A stretch of DNA of 64,000 nucleotides from Angiostrongylus vasorum (lineage: Eukaryota > Nematoda > Chromadorea > Rhabditida > Metastrongylidae), in NCBI GenBank assembly GCA_018806985.1, contig JADANN010000437.1, forward strand, positions 2,134,501 to 2,198,500. The letters run 5' to 3'. Position 1 is the stretch's first letter; each line of letters begins with the position of its first letter. The position numbers and the translations under genes were made by a program. The notes under the pieces were generated by a model. It saw nothing but the letters and a program-made list of their open reading frames with translations, did no database searches and was not told where the DNA came from. Below are positions 20,152-31,239 of this stretch, one piece after another.

Positions 20152-20369
20152 TTAACAATTAGCCTTCTTAAAAGCTCTTAGTTTACTATTCTCATCAACG
20201 CACTCCTTTTTTCCACAATGGGAAAGCCAAATAGACCCGACTACACATGCGTCGTCATTCTTACTTCCGAAGTAGATGGAGGGACATGGTGTACCATATA
20301 GTTGAACCAAATAGAGGTAAAACGTGGCGCTTTTCGTCCTCAGCACTAGTTCTTCAAGCTCCCTGTAAG
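20152..20369 (-). CDS. Candidate terminal exon, cysteine-rich protein
   Basis: After an acceptor (AAAACTTACAG) an open frame of 72 codons runs to TAA at 20152-20154. It reads ELEELVLRTKSATFYLYLVQ, then LYGTPCPSIYFGSKNDDAC, GSIWLSHCGKKECVDENS and a final KKANC. Five cysteines with an acidic/amphipathic start suggest the end of a secreted protein. Upstream exons (beyond 20370) were not recognised and no family is assigned. It is on the strand opposite to the membrane-protein gene that starts at 20977. Confidence 0.35.
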
Positions 20370-20976
20370 TTTTATAACATGAACCGTTCTCCTCCTACCT
20401 ATATCTCTTACTGAACAATGAAGAAATTGGAAGACAAATCTCATAAGTATAATTTTTATTACACGAGATACCATAGAGCTGCCTCTCATTTTACCACATG
20501 GCTTCGCGGTAGCCGGTTTTATTAAATAGAATATTGAACATTAGTGAGTTTGCAATGGTCAGATCCTATCCGTTTGTCTTAATGTTACTGCTAAACATTT
20601 TTTGACAAAGGTAAAGCCTAATACTGAAACGGGTTGGCTTTCTCATCGTCATAGTATTGAAAGTTCTTAGATTTGTTCGCAAAGGTGAACAATGATACAC
20701 CTGGAGAGACAATGTTGCATTGTTTTTCCCGCAGAAGACCCATTCAGGCAGTATATGCAGATTTTTTTCCTAACGTTTTTTGAGCTTACAGCGGTTTCCG
20801 GAGAGAGTAGGACATAATCCGATCAGTAATTTCTAGACAAAATTGGCAGGCGCACGAGCGTTGATTAAACCACCAATTGAGCATTCAGTGCTTCACTCTT
20901 CCTCTCGTTAGGCTCTAGTATACCATGCTACTATTGAGGCGTTCCATGGATATGTTTTAGCAGTTTCTCATTACAG

Positions 20977-23900
20977 GTGAAAAAATGTGGTCCATCATTC
21001 TTTCTGCTACTATTGTTATTGCAGCTGTAGCTGTTCTTGTCTATTTTACATTAAGAACGTTTTGTAGGGTGAGTAAGGCAATCGCTTTCCTTGATCATGG
21101 CCGTTCAATGTTCTCAACCAGTGCTAAAACCCAGTTACTGTAGCTATTACTTTCTGGTAGATCAATCGACCGACACTTGTAAACACGCTGTCTTGGACCT
21201 TAGCAAAAAAAACAACGATTAATCTTATTTCGTTTAACACCGAACAACAATGCGCTACATTCTTTCTAATATCAGTTTCCAACCATGTGCAAAGACCTTT
21301 CAGAGAAAGGACCAGGACCATGTATCACTAAGATTTCCCTTGCCACCTCCCATTGGTGATTCGGATTCCATGGATGAGACTCAATATGATGTGCAAATAA
21401 GAACGCAAAGGAACACCATGGAGTCAACAGAAGGTCCACACCGAAAATAAGAAGGAGACGTTTTTGAAGACACTCTTCAAAAAACTACAGAATGCTTCGC
21501 AGTATTTGACTGTTTAGAGCCTGGTGATGTGGATCCTGTTGCAAAGGACAATCAAGTAACCACAGCATCTTCTATGATGTCCAACAAATCAAAAAAACTC
21601 AAGAATGGCGGACATGAATGGCAGCAAAAGTAATCCTTTTTTATTTTATTTTAAATGACCCGTCTTCACGTCTACTGCGCGGATCCCAGCACTTCTCAGA
21701 TTCGATTCAATTTCTCGCATCCATTGTCCATGAAGATATTCCATGTTTTATGTGTGCCTTTGGTTGCTGCTTGAGGATTTCCATTTCATCTTTAATGTCG
21801 TAGAATGCTGGTGGAGCAATTCTCCATGGAGACCTGAGATAGGCGGGCTGGAACGTTCCCAACCAGATTGCAGAGAGTGATTTTCTTTCCCAGACAAGTC
21901 CGGCACCAATTTCCCGATTTCGGAGGGTGAGAGGCTTGGTTGGCTCGAGGGCGGAATCGAAGTAGCACCATGCTCGTGATGACGGACATCACTGTCACTG
22001 TGATATCCGCTGCTCAAATCTTTATTTTGAGATAGCATAGTGTTACATATACATTTGTGACTTCTGAAACTTGCGAAACTACGAAAGAATGCTTGAGACA
22101 AAATTTTTTCTCCCATTTCATATGTAGTTTATATTATAAGCATGTGAAAAAGCATCCATTTAAAAAAGAGTCGTGCAATCATAAATATGGCCACTGTGGT
22201 GACATTCTTTGCAGACGAGCACCTACACCATAAATAAAACCTGCCTTCTAATCTTCATCTAACAAGAAGACGTCTTTAAGAAAGTTAATGAGCACGTGAT
22301 TGCACACTTCTGAGTTAAAAGAGGTCGTCTTCATCTTGCTAATTAGACCTAGTGCTATGACAAAGACAAATAGTCCCAGTACTGGTGGCTGTTCTAAGCT
22401 GTGTTCTCAATTTTTCGAAGGAACTGATTTTTTCCCAACACTCATGATACACTGGAGGATGAGGTCTAGACATCGATACTGTTCGATAGATTCCAGAAAG
22501 CACACTGTTTAAAATTAAGAAAATGTGGGAAACTTTTCCAGCAGGTCTCATGGGAAAAAAATGGGGAAAAAAGTGGCAAAAAATACCAAATATCTGCTGT
22601 CATTAAGAGAAATGCGTTTCCTCTTCGAAGCACCACCACCGTACGACGAAACTGGTGTAGCTACTCCAACATCGTCTGGCGAGCGACGCCGAATGGTGTC
22701 TATGAAATTGCCCGAACTTCTTTTAGTGAGTTGCATACGATATTGGATGAGTTGTAGTGTTCGGAAAGAGTTCTATTCGTAATGTTGCAAGTTAAGCAAG
22801 AGAGACGCTACATGCTAGCATTCAATATAGGCGAAACGTATGGTAACGTGGCGAGCTACGAGAAATGCCCAGTGGAGAAATCGTTTATTTTGGTTTGTCA
22901 CAAATGACTGGTAGCTCTACTTCCGGGAGCTCATTACCACCGTCTACATTCAGTGAATTCCCAAGGGCAACATCCCTGAATGACCCAACATTCCTTTTAT
23001 CAAAGCCATCCGGAAAGCACAAAATCTTAAGCACTTGTTGGCAGGTTTCGATAGAGTTCTAAATAATGATAAAATTAAGAGTAAGGCTTGCACCATGAGG
23101 TGACAGCATGCATATCTGGCTTATACAGTGACTTGCAGTAGCCTACCGATGGATCACGTCCTTACTACTGTCCTCCCAGACAAGTCTGGCCCCTATTCTT
23201 GGGGGCTTTACTAACATAGAGCGTATGATCAGACTAACATCTGTATGTATCTTAGATCACCTCTAGTCACTAGACTGCACACATCCTGCAATTATTCCAA
23301 GTGGTAAATAAATTATATCAAAGCTTTTTACATGACTCGACATCACAAGTGAGGATCCCTGTACTTCTTTCATTCGATTTCCACGCATCTGTCATCCACG
23401 AAGGTCTTTAAATTCATCAGAAATGTTTGCATACAGTTGGGCACTTCGTGTTCTTCACGAAATTTGTTGACTACTGATAGAAAACATTCCTAGAATCCTG
23501 CGTTATCCTTTCAAGGGTGTTCTCAGGTCTTGATCACGTGTACTCGCCCACCTTTGCGGATTTAAAGAAGCCCTTTCAAGACTGGTATGATATTGACGTC
23601 TCCATCCCGGATGGATGGGAGACTTGGTTGCACTGAACCCTCTTCGACAAGGGTGTTGCGTCTATTAAATGGCGTCTCTACCAATGCGCTCCTAATAAGC
23701 TCGATATATGTCGTATAAACCATGCTGTTTTAAAAAAAAATCACCACCGTTCAGTTACCCAGCTTTATTGGAAGTCAAAAACATTGCCTTATCGTAATCT
23801 CTTGCTTCAACCAATGTATGCAACAATGCGATTTGACAGGAAAATCATTAAGTAGTCCCACACAGAAATTGCAAAATTTGGTAGAATTCTTATCCCTAGT

Positions 23901-24610
23901 GAAGAACTTGTTAAACACGATTAACCCAAACAACCGAAAATTTGGAATTAATCTCTTTCTTGTATAATTCCCATCCGGAAAGCACACTTTAGTACAGCGA
24001 CCACCAATTTCTACAATCTGCCAATTGAAAATTTCAGCACAAGGTTGCCGATACTCGTCTAATTGAAATATTGAGTTCTAAACATACTTCTTCCGGGAAA
24101 ACTGCCCCACTGAACCCGAGCACTTCTGAAGCCGGAGGACCCTCAACAATTTCGACATCAAGGCTAAAGCATGTCAATAGCGCCATTTCTTCCACTCCAG
24201 CCATTTCTACAACACAAAGATCACTGAGTGGTCCAACTACTCCTACATCGGCCCCACAGACACAGAGGACCTCTTCGGCGACGATGACTTCTATGGTCAC
24301 GAATATTTCTACAGTGCCTTTTGCGACAACAAAGGAGAGCCAACAACGCGAAAATGCGGGTAGAAGCTCTGGTGAAACGGTAGGCTTCTGAAAATTCGTT
24401 TTTAACTACATAAGAGGTATTTTTAAGGTTGATTTTCTTCTATATACATCTTTAATTTGATAAAGTTTGAGGATTTTAAGAAACCAGTTTTCTATTTCTT
24501 TCTTATCTGACATTTAATTTTGAAAACAGTGATTCATTTAGGTCTTAAAAATGGAGAAATGTCAGCACGGAGCAAGAAGGAATCTTAACCAAAAACACTC
24601 CTATATGTAA
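20977..24610 (+). CDS. Candidate single-pass membrane protein with Ser/Thr/Pro-rich tail (partial, exons uncertain)
   Basis: Exon 20977-21068 (acceptor TCATTACAG, donor GTGAGTAAG) encodes EKMWSIILSATIVIAAVAVL with VYFTLRTFCR: a transmembrane helix followed by a basic stop-transfer. Exon 21304 onward (acceptor CCTTTCAG) continues RKDQDHVSLRFPLPPPIGDS but meets TAA at 21448-21450. The same frame then stays open to 21631. Further candidate exons are about 22546-22725 (FEAPPPYDETG, a PPxY-type motif; donor GTGAGTTG), 22856-23044, 24038-24379 (Ser/Thr-rich; acceptor AATTTCAG) and 24542-24610 with a stop. The last three junctions are all phase 0 and compatible. The extracellular part must lie upstream and was not found. 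Linkage of the 21-kb exons to the later ones is inferred; the phases between 21.5 and 22.5 kb are unresolved. Family unknown. Confidence 0.42.
21636..22010 (-). mobile_element. Family B SINE-like repeat
   Basis: Plus-strand landmarks in reverse are GCGGATCCCAGCACTTCTCAG, TTGAGGATTTCCATTTC, CAGATTGCAGAGAGTGATTT, CGGAATCGAAGTAGCACC and the head CACTGTCACTGTGATATCCGC. It lies between candidate exons of the membrane-protein gene, antisense to it. Confidence 0.82.
23090..23212 (-). mobile_element. Family A fragment
   Basis: Central block only: GAGGTGACAGCATGCATATC, TAGCCTACCGATGGATCACG and CTCCCAGACAAGTCTGG. Head and tail are absent. Confidence 0.65.
23330..23640 (-). mobile_element. Family B SINE-like repeat, diverged
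   Basis: Reverse landmarks are GAGGATCCCTGTACTTCTTTC, ATTCGATTTCCACGCATCTG, ATCCACGAAGGTCTTTAAA and GACTGGTATGATATTGACG. The head is poorly preserved. Confidence 0.5.
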
Positions 24611-26190
24611 AAGTAAGTGGAAGCGTTTCTGTGAATGTCGTATCTGCTTAAACAGTCAACTACAGACCAGGAAAGTAAACGAACGACGATGGCTGCAGTA
24701 ATGAAACGAAGTGATAATTCTCGAAACGCGAATGATGTTCGGAGCGAAAGTAGTTGAAGGATTCAAGATTACGATGTAAAAGTTTTCTTTTTAGATATTA
24801 AGGTTTATATCACTTGCTCTAAGACGAAATTGGAGAATTTTAAGGTTAAGGCTAATGAACTTAAAGTACTGCTTCATGTTAGATTTCCTAGTTGTCGATT
24901 CACTACAGAACGTAATTCGATAATCATTGGAGAAGTTTTTAAAAATAGCTTTCGGAGCACAGAGAGTTAGATGGTAGACACCACAATGATAAATACCAAA
25001 ATGGTAAACCCAACAACGGAGAACTTAAAAAGTAACAATTTTTTGGGATGCAATAAAAACCAGGCCAGTACGTAAACTATGAAGAAGCACAACACATCGA
25101 TACATTATGGGTACAATATGAAAACAGTACTTTCACATAGCAAAAGTAGCAAAGCTTTTCTGGAAAAGTGACACATTGGAAAGCCTTCAAGACACCGGCG
25201 TAATCAATAAGCGGCTAAGATTTGGTTATACACAGTTGGCTCCCCCCTCTAGCAATAACGTTGGTGCATTGGAAAATGTTTGTTTCGGTTCTTCAGAATT
25301 CCGTGTCGGGGGTTTTCAGCATCTTCGCTAAACCAGACTGTCACCAGTTCGTGCATTGAACCATGTCTGCAGTGCTTCCTAAGTTCTACAGAAAATAGTT
25401 TATCTGGGCGTTCGAACTATATACGGCATGTATAGATTATAGAAATGACAGCGACGGTTCTAAAGTGTGGCTTCGACAACGAGGAGTTTCTGGTCACCTT
25501 TATCCAGTGTTCGCCTTGACGTTCGTCGTATTGATTGTCGTTCGTCGTATTGATTGTCGACATTATCGCTCTCCATCGTTACATATGGCAGAACATATGA
25601 ATGAAGAGAGTAAAGGTTAAAGGTTACACAAAAGACCAATGGAGAGACATAAGATTTTGCTGCCTCTGTATTACACAAAATCATCCTCATATATCCCTTG
25701 AGATCACTCGCCGCATGTTTATTTCTGAGTGTTGATGTTTGCGGTGAGGATGTTTATTTAAGGAAGTATAAAGGAGTTTGTCTCTTTCAATCCCTCTAGT
25801 TGTTCACAGGAAAACCCCGGTCTGAAATACAGCACAGCCAAATGAGACTGCAAAGTCGCACGATGTCTGCCAAGGAAATGTGTATCCTTTGCACGTTGGC
25901 TACGAAAAACGATCTGCTTTAGTGTCAACAAGAAAAAATAGAACAGGGTAAGAATTCTCTATAGCAGTAGCCGAGGAATACATTCATCATATACTCTCCT
26001 ATGCACTTCCAAAAAATCTTTATTGGGATACTGTGGATAGGCTGTATACAGAATGTCGGTGGCTGAAGGGCAATGTTATTGCGGGTGAATCGACGCTCGA
26101 TATTGGGATGTTTTTTAAACGATGTCGCATTTTTTCCCACTTTAATTCATTCGAAACTGCTTAGCTAAGCTCAAGTAAGGTAAAATTAAA
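24611..26190. other. No feature recognised
   Basis: I see no domain, tRNA-like head or Penelope/RTE motif. A short tandem duplication (TTCGTCGTATTGATTGTCG, twice) lies at about 25523-25560. Confidence 0.4.
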
Positions 26191-26195
26191 AAAAT

Positions 26196-26428
26196 GATAA
26201 AGTTCTCGGCGTTGATCAATCCCTGAGGAATGCGTCATACATTTGACTTCATTAAGCATCGTTAGAGGTGAATGGATTCATATCTGGCTTACAGTGCTGC
26301 CATCCTTCCAAACAAGTCTGGTGCCAAATTGGTGACCCCCGGAGGGATGGAGAGCACGGTGGGCCTGGAGAGCGGGATCGATCCTATGTGCACTGCAGGG
26401 AGCCTCTAATCACTGCACTACACGCGCC
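26196..26428 (-). mobile_element. Family A SINE-like repeat, internally deleted
   Basis: The tail AATGATAAAGTTCTCGGCG and head CACTGCACTACACGCGCC are present. The block between ATATCTGGC and CAGTGCTGCCATCC is shortened by about 40 bp relative to full copies. Confidence 0.8.
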
Positions 26429-26429
26429 A

Positions 26430-27235
26430 ATTGTAGGCGTAGAGAATTTAATGAACCACTATAATACGTTAAATTTATGACTACAGGGATAATGAATTGT
26501 ATTTGATGCTTCATCCCACTAAATCGAATGACTTGTTCTCCTTATCCCTTTCGTGACGAAGCTGCCTTTTTGGTAACTGGTGATTTCTCGAACAATAGAG
26601 CTTTTAGGAGTTCAGAACTTTACAGATTTATAGTAGGTATTTTAAGACTGGTTATTCAGCATTGAAAGAGGATAAAGAAAGGAAAAAAGGAAAAGATCCA
26701 TCCCACTTTTGTCGATATTTCCCACGTTTTCATTCTCTAAACTGCTTTTCGCATTTTAATTTCCAACAATCGACTGTTCTCTAGCAAGGTTTATATCACA
26801 AACTCCTATGGATACTCCGGATAACGAAAGGAAGAACGACACCATGACAATCTACAGTTACAGGGAAACTGGCGATTTTTCACGAGCAACCGTTGGTCAC
26901 AGATCTCTCAGTTTTTTAGTTGTATAAATATTCAATTGCTTCCAGTGGAAGCTCAGGCTGCATCTACGTTCGCAGAATTCCATGCTGTGAGAAGAAATTG
27001 GGTTCTCTCTTCTTTTCTGAATTTCTGAAACAACACGAAATTTTTAAAGAGTTTTATTGTTACTGACGTTCTGGTGCCTTCGCCTTCGTCAGAACCGCAC
27101 TGATCCCAATCGACTACCCAGAGCATTCATTGTTCCGATATGATTCGTCCTAATCATCAAGTCGAACTCAGCTCAACAGGGCACCGCTCGCGTGAAAGAA
27201 GATCACGCAGTAGTACATTTTTAGATAGGACTGCA
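26430..27235. other. No feature recognised
   Basis: AT-rich sequence without recognisable genes or repeat landmarks. Confidence 0.4.
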
Positions 27236-27239
27236 CAAC

Positions 27240-27615
27240 TATATAAAACTAACTAACGACGGAATCCGATCAAAAGGGTATTATCTGTGTGTCACCTGTC
27301 CACCCGTTGATCGTCGAGTGAATCGAGATGGCGCCAGTAAATCTTCTATTTCTTTCTGTCACGTGCAAGAGTAGCCCAGTGGTGGGTTCTGCTCACTCTA
27401 GGGACTCGTTGAGCATCATATCTTTCTTCTACGCCTTTCGTGAAGAACTCTGACCATGGGCTCGGTGGTCTTCCTGTAGTCCGTTTGGCATCTTTGATTT
27501 TTGATCGTTGATGTAGATCGTATCCCTTTCCATAATTCCGTGATAGGGGAGACTCCTAGTACTGTCCTTTCGATTGTGCGTTCATAACGTTGACTGATCT
27601 CTCATCCAGCTTACG
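27240..27615 (-). pseudogene. RTE-like retrotransposon C-terminal remnant
   Basis: The minus strand translates as QRYERTIERTVLGVSPITEL with WKGIRSTSTIK. A frame change leads to RKTTEPMVRVLHE, then, past stops, HHWATLARDR-like sequence and LDDQRVDR. This follows the C-terminal end of RTE-like reverse transcriptases (GRPPTRWSD, WATLARDR-x-KW). It matches 17500-17640 in reverse orientation. Multiple stops show it is not functional. Confidence 0.6.
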
Positions 27616-27629
27616 TAGCGACCACGTTT

Positions 27630-27893
27630 TTGATAAAGCTGTCGGCGTCGATCAATCCCTGGGGGGATGCGCCATGCATTTGACTCCATTAAGCATCGAC
27701 TGGAGGTGATTGAATGCATATCTGGCCTTTACAATGACTGGCAGTGGTCCACCGATGCATCGAGCCAGTGCTGCTATCCTTCCAGACAAGTTTGGTACCA
27801 ATTTGCCAATCCCGAAGGGATGGAAGATTGGTGGGCCATGATTGCGGGGATCGATTCCACGCGTGTGTTGCAGGGCGCCTCCGACCACTGCGC
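27630..27893 (-). mobile_element. Family A SINE-like repeat
   Basis: The tail GATAAAGCTGTCGGCGTCG, full body (CACCGATGCATCGAGCCAG, CCTTCCAGACAAGTTTGG) and head GGGCGCCTCCGACCACTGCGC are present. It ends abruptly at GCGGCTGCT, missing the last head bases, and is followed at once by a second family A copy in the same orientation. Confidence 0.82.
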
Positions 27894-27917
27894 GGCTGCT
27901 GAAGAGATTTGGATAAT

Positions 27918-28165
27918 AACTGCTAGCACTGACCAACCTCTGAGGAATGTGTCATGCATTCGATTTCATTAAGCATCGTTGAAGGTGCTTGAATGCATCT
28001 GTCCTTTACGATGACTCGAGGTGGACCGGTGTATCAAGTCAGCGCTGGCATCCTCTCAGACAGGTCGGGTAGCAATTTGCTGAGCCCGGTGAGATAGACA
28101 CCTTGGTGAGCCTGGGGTGCGAGATTGTACTCATGGGCGCCACTAAGCACTGCTCTACATGTGTC
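27918..28165 (-). mobile_element. Family A SINE-like repeat, second copy of a tandem pair
   Basis: Starts inside the tail region (CTGACCAACCTCTGAGGAATG) and runs to the head TAAGCACTGCTCTACATGTG. More diverged than its neighbour at 27630, so the pair is two insertions rather than a recent duplication. Confidence 0.72.
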
Positions 28166-28384
28166 ACCTCCTAGTGTGATATGATAGTATATTTGCTGTA
28201 GGAATGATGATGAGCGATTAATTTGTCTGAGTTACAAAGCAGCTTAGTGTTGTGGAGGATATTCCAAGGAATTAAGATACTGAGATAGAAATGAAGTTTA
28301 AACACCGAGATCAAACAAAAACACACACAGCACCGGCAGAGTTAAAACCTACTTTAGAGAAAGGCGAAGCAAAGGCCTCTAACA

Positions 28385-28440
28385 CAAATGATTTTCAGAG
28401 CTTTGCTCAAATCTCAACATCATTGTGGTTATGAAATTTA
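28385..28440 (+). mobile_element. Family C outer-end fragment
   Basis: CAGAGCTTTGCTCAAATCTC with AACATCATTGTGGTTATG is the distal end of family C in plus orientation; the head is absent. Confidence 0.5.
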
Positions 28441-28724
28441 AACATCCTCTTGAACCTTCCAGTCATCGGTATTGAAGCAATAAAAAAGCAACGGATTTCT
28501 GATACTGCTGCAGACTACTGAGATGTTTACACATTATTATCGTTAACCTCACGATGTCAACTAAAAAGGATAGTAAACAATTTGCTCTCAAGTTCATGAA
28601 GGTTTCTCACACTGTAATTTCCATGACCGACTTTGCACTAACTTAAGTACTGTTCAATAAGCACTGTTTCCTTCCTGACCAGACACTAGTTTGTAAACTA
28701 ACGACATTTATTCAGTACAATACT

Positions 28725-28770
28725 GGCCGACGTTTCGGAAGCGAAACCGCCTTCTTCGGACCATAGAAAG
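28725..28770 (-). mobile_element. Hammerhead-like motif of a Penelope remnant
   Basis: Read on minus: TCCGAAGAAGGCGGTTTCGC then TTCCGAAACGTCGG. The 5' core is altered (CCGAAGA) and the GAAAC end is conserved. It sits about 150 bp outside the terminal repeat of the Penelope element at 28877. Confidence 0.5.
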
Positions 28771-29255
28771 ATTAGACTGAACCGCATTCTACTCAGTCAA
28801 ACACTTTTTATAACCTCAGCAAAAACTAAGCTCACAGATCCGAGGATCGACTTTCTATTAACCTCGGCATTGGAGTATGAATGCGTCGTTTTCTTGTTCA
28901 GCAATCGCGAGGTTGTTAAACAGCATACATTTGCTTCCATAGAAAAACACAATACAATGCAACAGTAGCTGACGTTTCGGCAGTATCGCCTTCTTCAGAG
29001 CCTGGAAGTGTATACTGATATACAATTTATAGGCCAAACGCTTCCATGACACTTACAAAAAGACGAAAAACTCTATGGTAATTACATGATTAACAGCTTC
29101 TCGGAAAACTCACCGCTTTTTACGTGACTTCCAATGAGGAAGATTAGAACAGCTGATTATGGTCGCATATAGTTGATGACTGCACCATCCCACATCAGAA
29201 ATTGATGCGAACATACGGGGTCAGGTCGCATATGACCTCTGGGTATTCATCCCTG

Positions 29256-29771
29256 CTATTCATTGTAGGGTTTTTGGCATTTATCCAAAAAAGCCTCAAG
29301 AAGTTTTCGCGCTGGTGTTCTAGGCTCCTGCGCAAGGATATTGACTTTTACTTCAAAATCGTCTCCGCTATGCTTTTGTATCCTATGCGTGCCTAGTGGG
29401 GTACTTTGTCTTAGTTTTCGTTTGTCATCTAGGTGTTCTTTTATACGGATACACAAAGGTCTGCCCGTTTCGCCAATATATTCATCTCCGCAATTATTAC
29501 AAGAGATCAGGTATATCCTACCTGAACTCATGCAATCACCGTCCCTGCCGTAAGGGCAAATTACGCAATTTGTTGTTTCACATAGACGGTCATACAGGCG
29601 GTTACGAACTAACTGACGACGTAGAGTAGCCGGTGGTATTTCAACTGTCGTTACCGGTTCCTCTAGACCTGCCCTTCTTAAGCATCGTTTAATAGCTACG
29701 CTTACTTCATCGCTAATAAAGGTCAACATAAACGGGACTTTCTTTTGGCCAAGTGTTTCGCTTGGATGCAT
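29256..29771 (-). CDS. Penelope-like GIY-YIG endonuclease domain
   Basis: A 171-codon frame. A cysteine cluster before the nuclease core (C64, C69, C72, C80) resembles the Zn-binding linker of Penelope endonucleases. The core follows with YLIS at residues 87-90 (the GIY position), CNNC at 91-94, EYIGETGR at 97-104 (the YIG position and conserved Arg) and KEHL at 111-114. In the family this domain nicks the target DNA to prime reverse transcription. It is directly downstream of the RT frame and separated from it by stop codons, which in an intact element would be one polyprotein. This part looks intact. Confidence 0.88.
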   Translation of the reverse strand: MHPSETLGQKKVPFMLTFISDEVSVAIKRCLRRAGLEEPVTTVEIPPATLRRQLVRNRLYDRLCETTNCVICPYGRDGDCMSSGRIYLISCNNCGDEYIGETGRPLCIRIKEHLDDKRKLRQSTPLGTHRIQKHSGDDFEVKVNILAQEPRTPARKLLEAFLDKCQKPYNE

Positions 29772-29787
29772 CGCTCTCCTTCTAAAT

Positions 29788-30859
29788 TTATCTCGCGGGG
29801 TTACGATTTCTTAGCCATTCGTGATGGCTATTTGCTGAGCCAAGTCGCGCGATTTTTTCCTTCAGTTCCCTGGTTGTGCACATTGAGGTGATTGTTCGAA
29901 ACATGTTTCTCACAATCGCCCTCTTTGTGTGTGAAGGGTGGGAAGAAAAGAAATGAACGAGGATGTTCTTGTTACTTGGCTTTCGGTACCACTTTGTCAG
30001 GTAACCGCCACTTGATAGGTTTATTTGAACGTTTAAAAACGGAAGCCAGTTTTTTCTCGGTTTCTCCCGGGTGAACTTAATGTACTCAGACTGCTCGTTC
30101 AATAATTCAAAGCATTTGTCCATCTCCTCCTGCGTAGAGAAGATGACAAAACAATCATCTACATATCCGCAGCAGAGTAGTGGCCGGAGATCGAGAGCAG
30201 GGGCTTCTATCTTAGACATAAACACAATGGCAAGGCTTGGTGCTAGTCGTTGTCCCATTGCCAATCCCCTTATTTGCGCGAAATATTTCCCAGACCACCT
30301 GAAAATCGAGCAGTTTAGGCACTGCTTTAAGAGAGCCATTAGCTGCTGGATGGACAAACCATGCATAATTATTTTTCCTTTATGTTCAAGAAGAAGTTCG
30401 AAAATGGCTCGCATTGCGGAGTCATTCGATACGTTGGTGTACAGCGAGGTAACGTCGAAGGACTCCATCACGTACGCTTTATTAGGAGACGCGTTACATA
30501 GACGTTTTAGGAACAGTTGGGGTGTTTGTGAGGTGAGCTGGAATGTGATTAAGCAACTGGGTAAGTATTAGGCTTAAAAACCAGGTTATTCTATCCGTTG
30601 GCCCGTATACACACTTGATGATGGGTCTAACCTTAATTGATGACGGATTGGTTGACGCAAGATCATCAGGTGATACCAACTTATGTGTCTTAATAAGTAG
30701 GTATAGGACGGGACATGTTGGTACGTCGATTTTAATGTGCGAAATAACCGATGGTTTTAAACCTGCAGCCTTTGCCACACTGACCCATTGACTGTTTAGC
30801 TTTCGGTATTGACTTTTATATTCCTTTTTCAGAGGATGGGCGATAGAGGGTAGGATCAC
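29788..30859 (-). pseudogene. Penelope-like reverse transcriptase, frameshifted
   Basis: The upstream piece (30859-30494) has PVLYLLIKTHKL and IKVRPIIKCVYGPTDR, matching the N-terminal RT motifs of Penelope elements. The downstream piece (about 30540-29788) has LFLKRLCNASPNKAYVMESF, DVTSLYTNV, IRGLAMGQRLAPSLAI and the catalytic YVDD with following CFVIF. The two pieces overlap in different frames around 30500-30540, so a 1-nt-type frameshift separates them. The N-terminal part expected before 30859 is absent or replaced by the terminal repeat. In the family the enzyme copies element RNA at a nicked target; this copy cannot make the full protein. Confidence 0.85.
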
Positions 30860-31239
30860 TGAGATGTTCCTCTGTTATCTCAACATCCAGCTGGCGAAGA
30901 ATAACTACAAACATCAAGAAGGCGATACAGCCGAAATGTCAGGTACTGTTGTATTGTACTGTGTTTTTCTATGAAAATAAATATATGATGTTTAACAACC
31001 TCGCGATTGCTGAACAAGAAAACGACGCATTCATAAACTCACAGATTTCATTCAAATAATAAACAGCTTCTTTCAAGCATCCACCGATTTATTCTTATAA
31101 GTCTTCCAGTTATTTGGTATGGACCAGCCGCATAGAATATTACATGGGCGAGCAATGTGCCTTGCTCATACCAGAGAACCATCCTGAGGTATGGCGCTAG
31201 GTCTTGTGTGATCACAGGACACTTTCTTACGGTCCATTT

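Larger units (their letters stand above)
28877..31034 (-). mobile_element. Penelope-like element with inverted terminal repeats
   Basis: Coding frames on the minus strand (RT 29788-30859, GIY-YIG 29256-29771) lie between inverted repeats of about 125 bp: 28877-29006 and 30912-31034. Each outer end begins ATGAATGCGTCGTTTTCTTG, and the inner end of each carries the hammerhead-like block (AAGAAGGCGATACTGCC on the left, AAGAAGGCGATACAGCC on the right). Penelope elements are known to carry hammerhead motifs and terminal repeats in direct or inverted order. CTCACAGAT occurs outside both ends (28831-28839, 31038-31046) and might be a target duplication. The RT frame is broken, so the element is probably inactive. 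Confidence 0.85.

Noticed and set aside
24034..24300. An 88-codon minus frame antisense to the Ser/Thr-rich exon
   Set aside because: Shadow of the plus-strand exon, which has matching splice sites and phases.
28831..31046. CTCACAGAT at both outer sides of the Penelope element as a definite target-site duplication
   Set aside because: Only 9 bp, and it lies about 37 bp outside the left inverted repeat but 3 bp outside the right one; kept only as a possibility.
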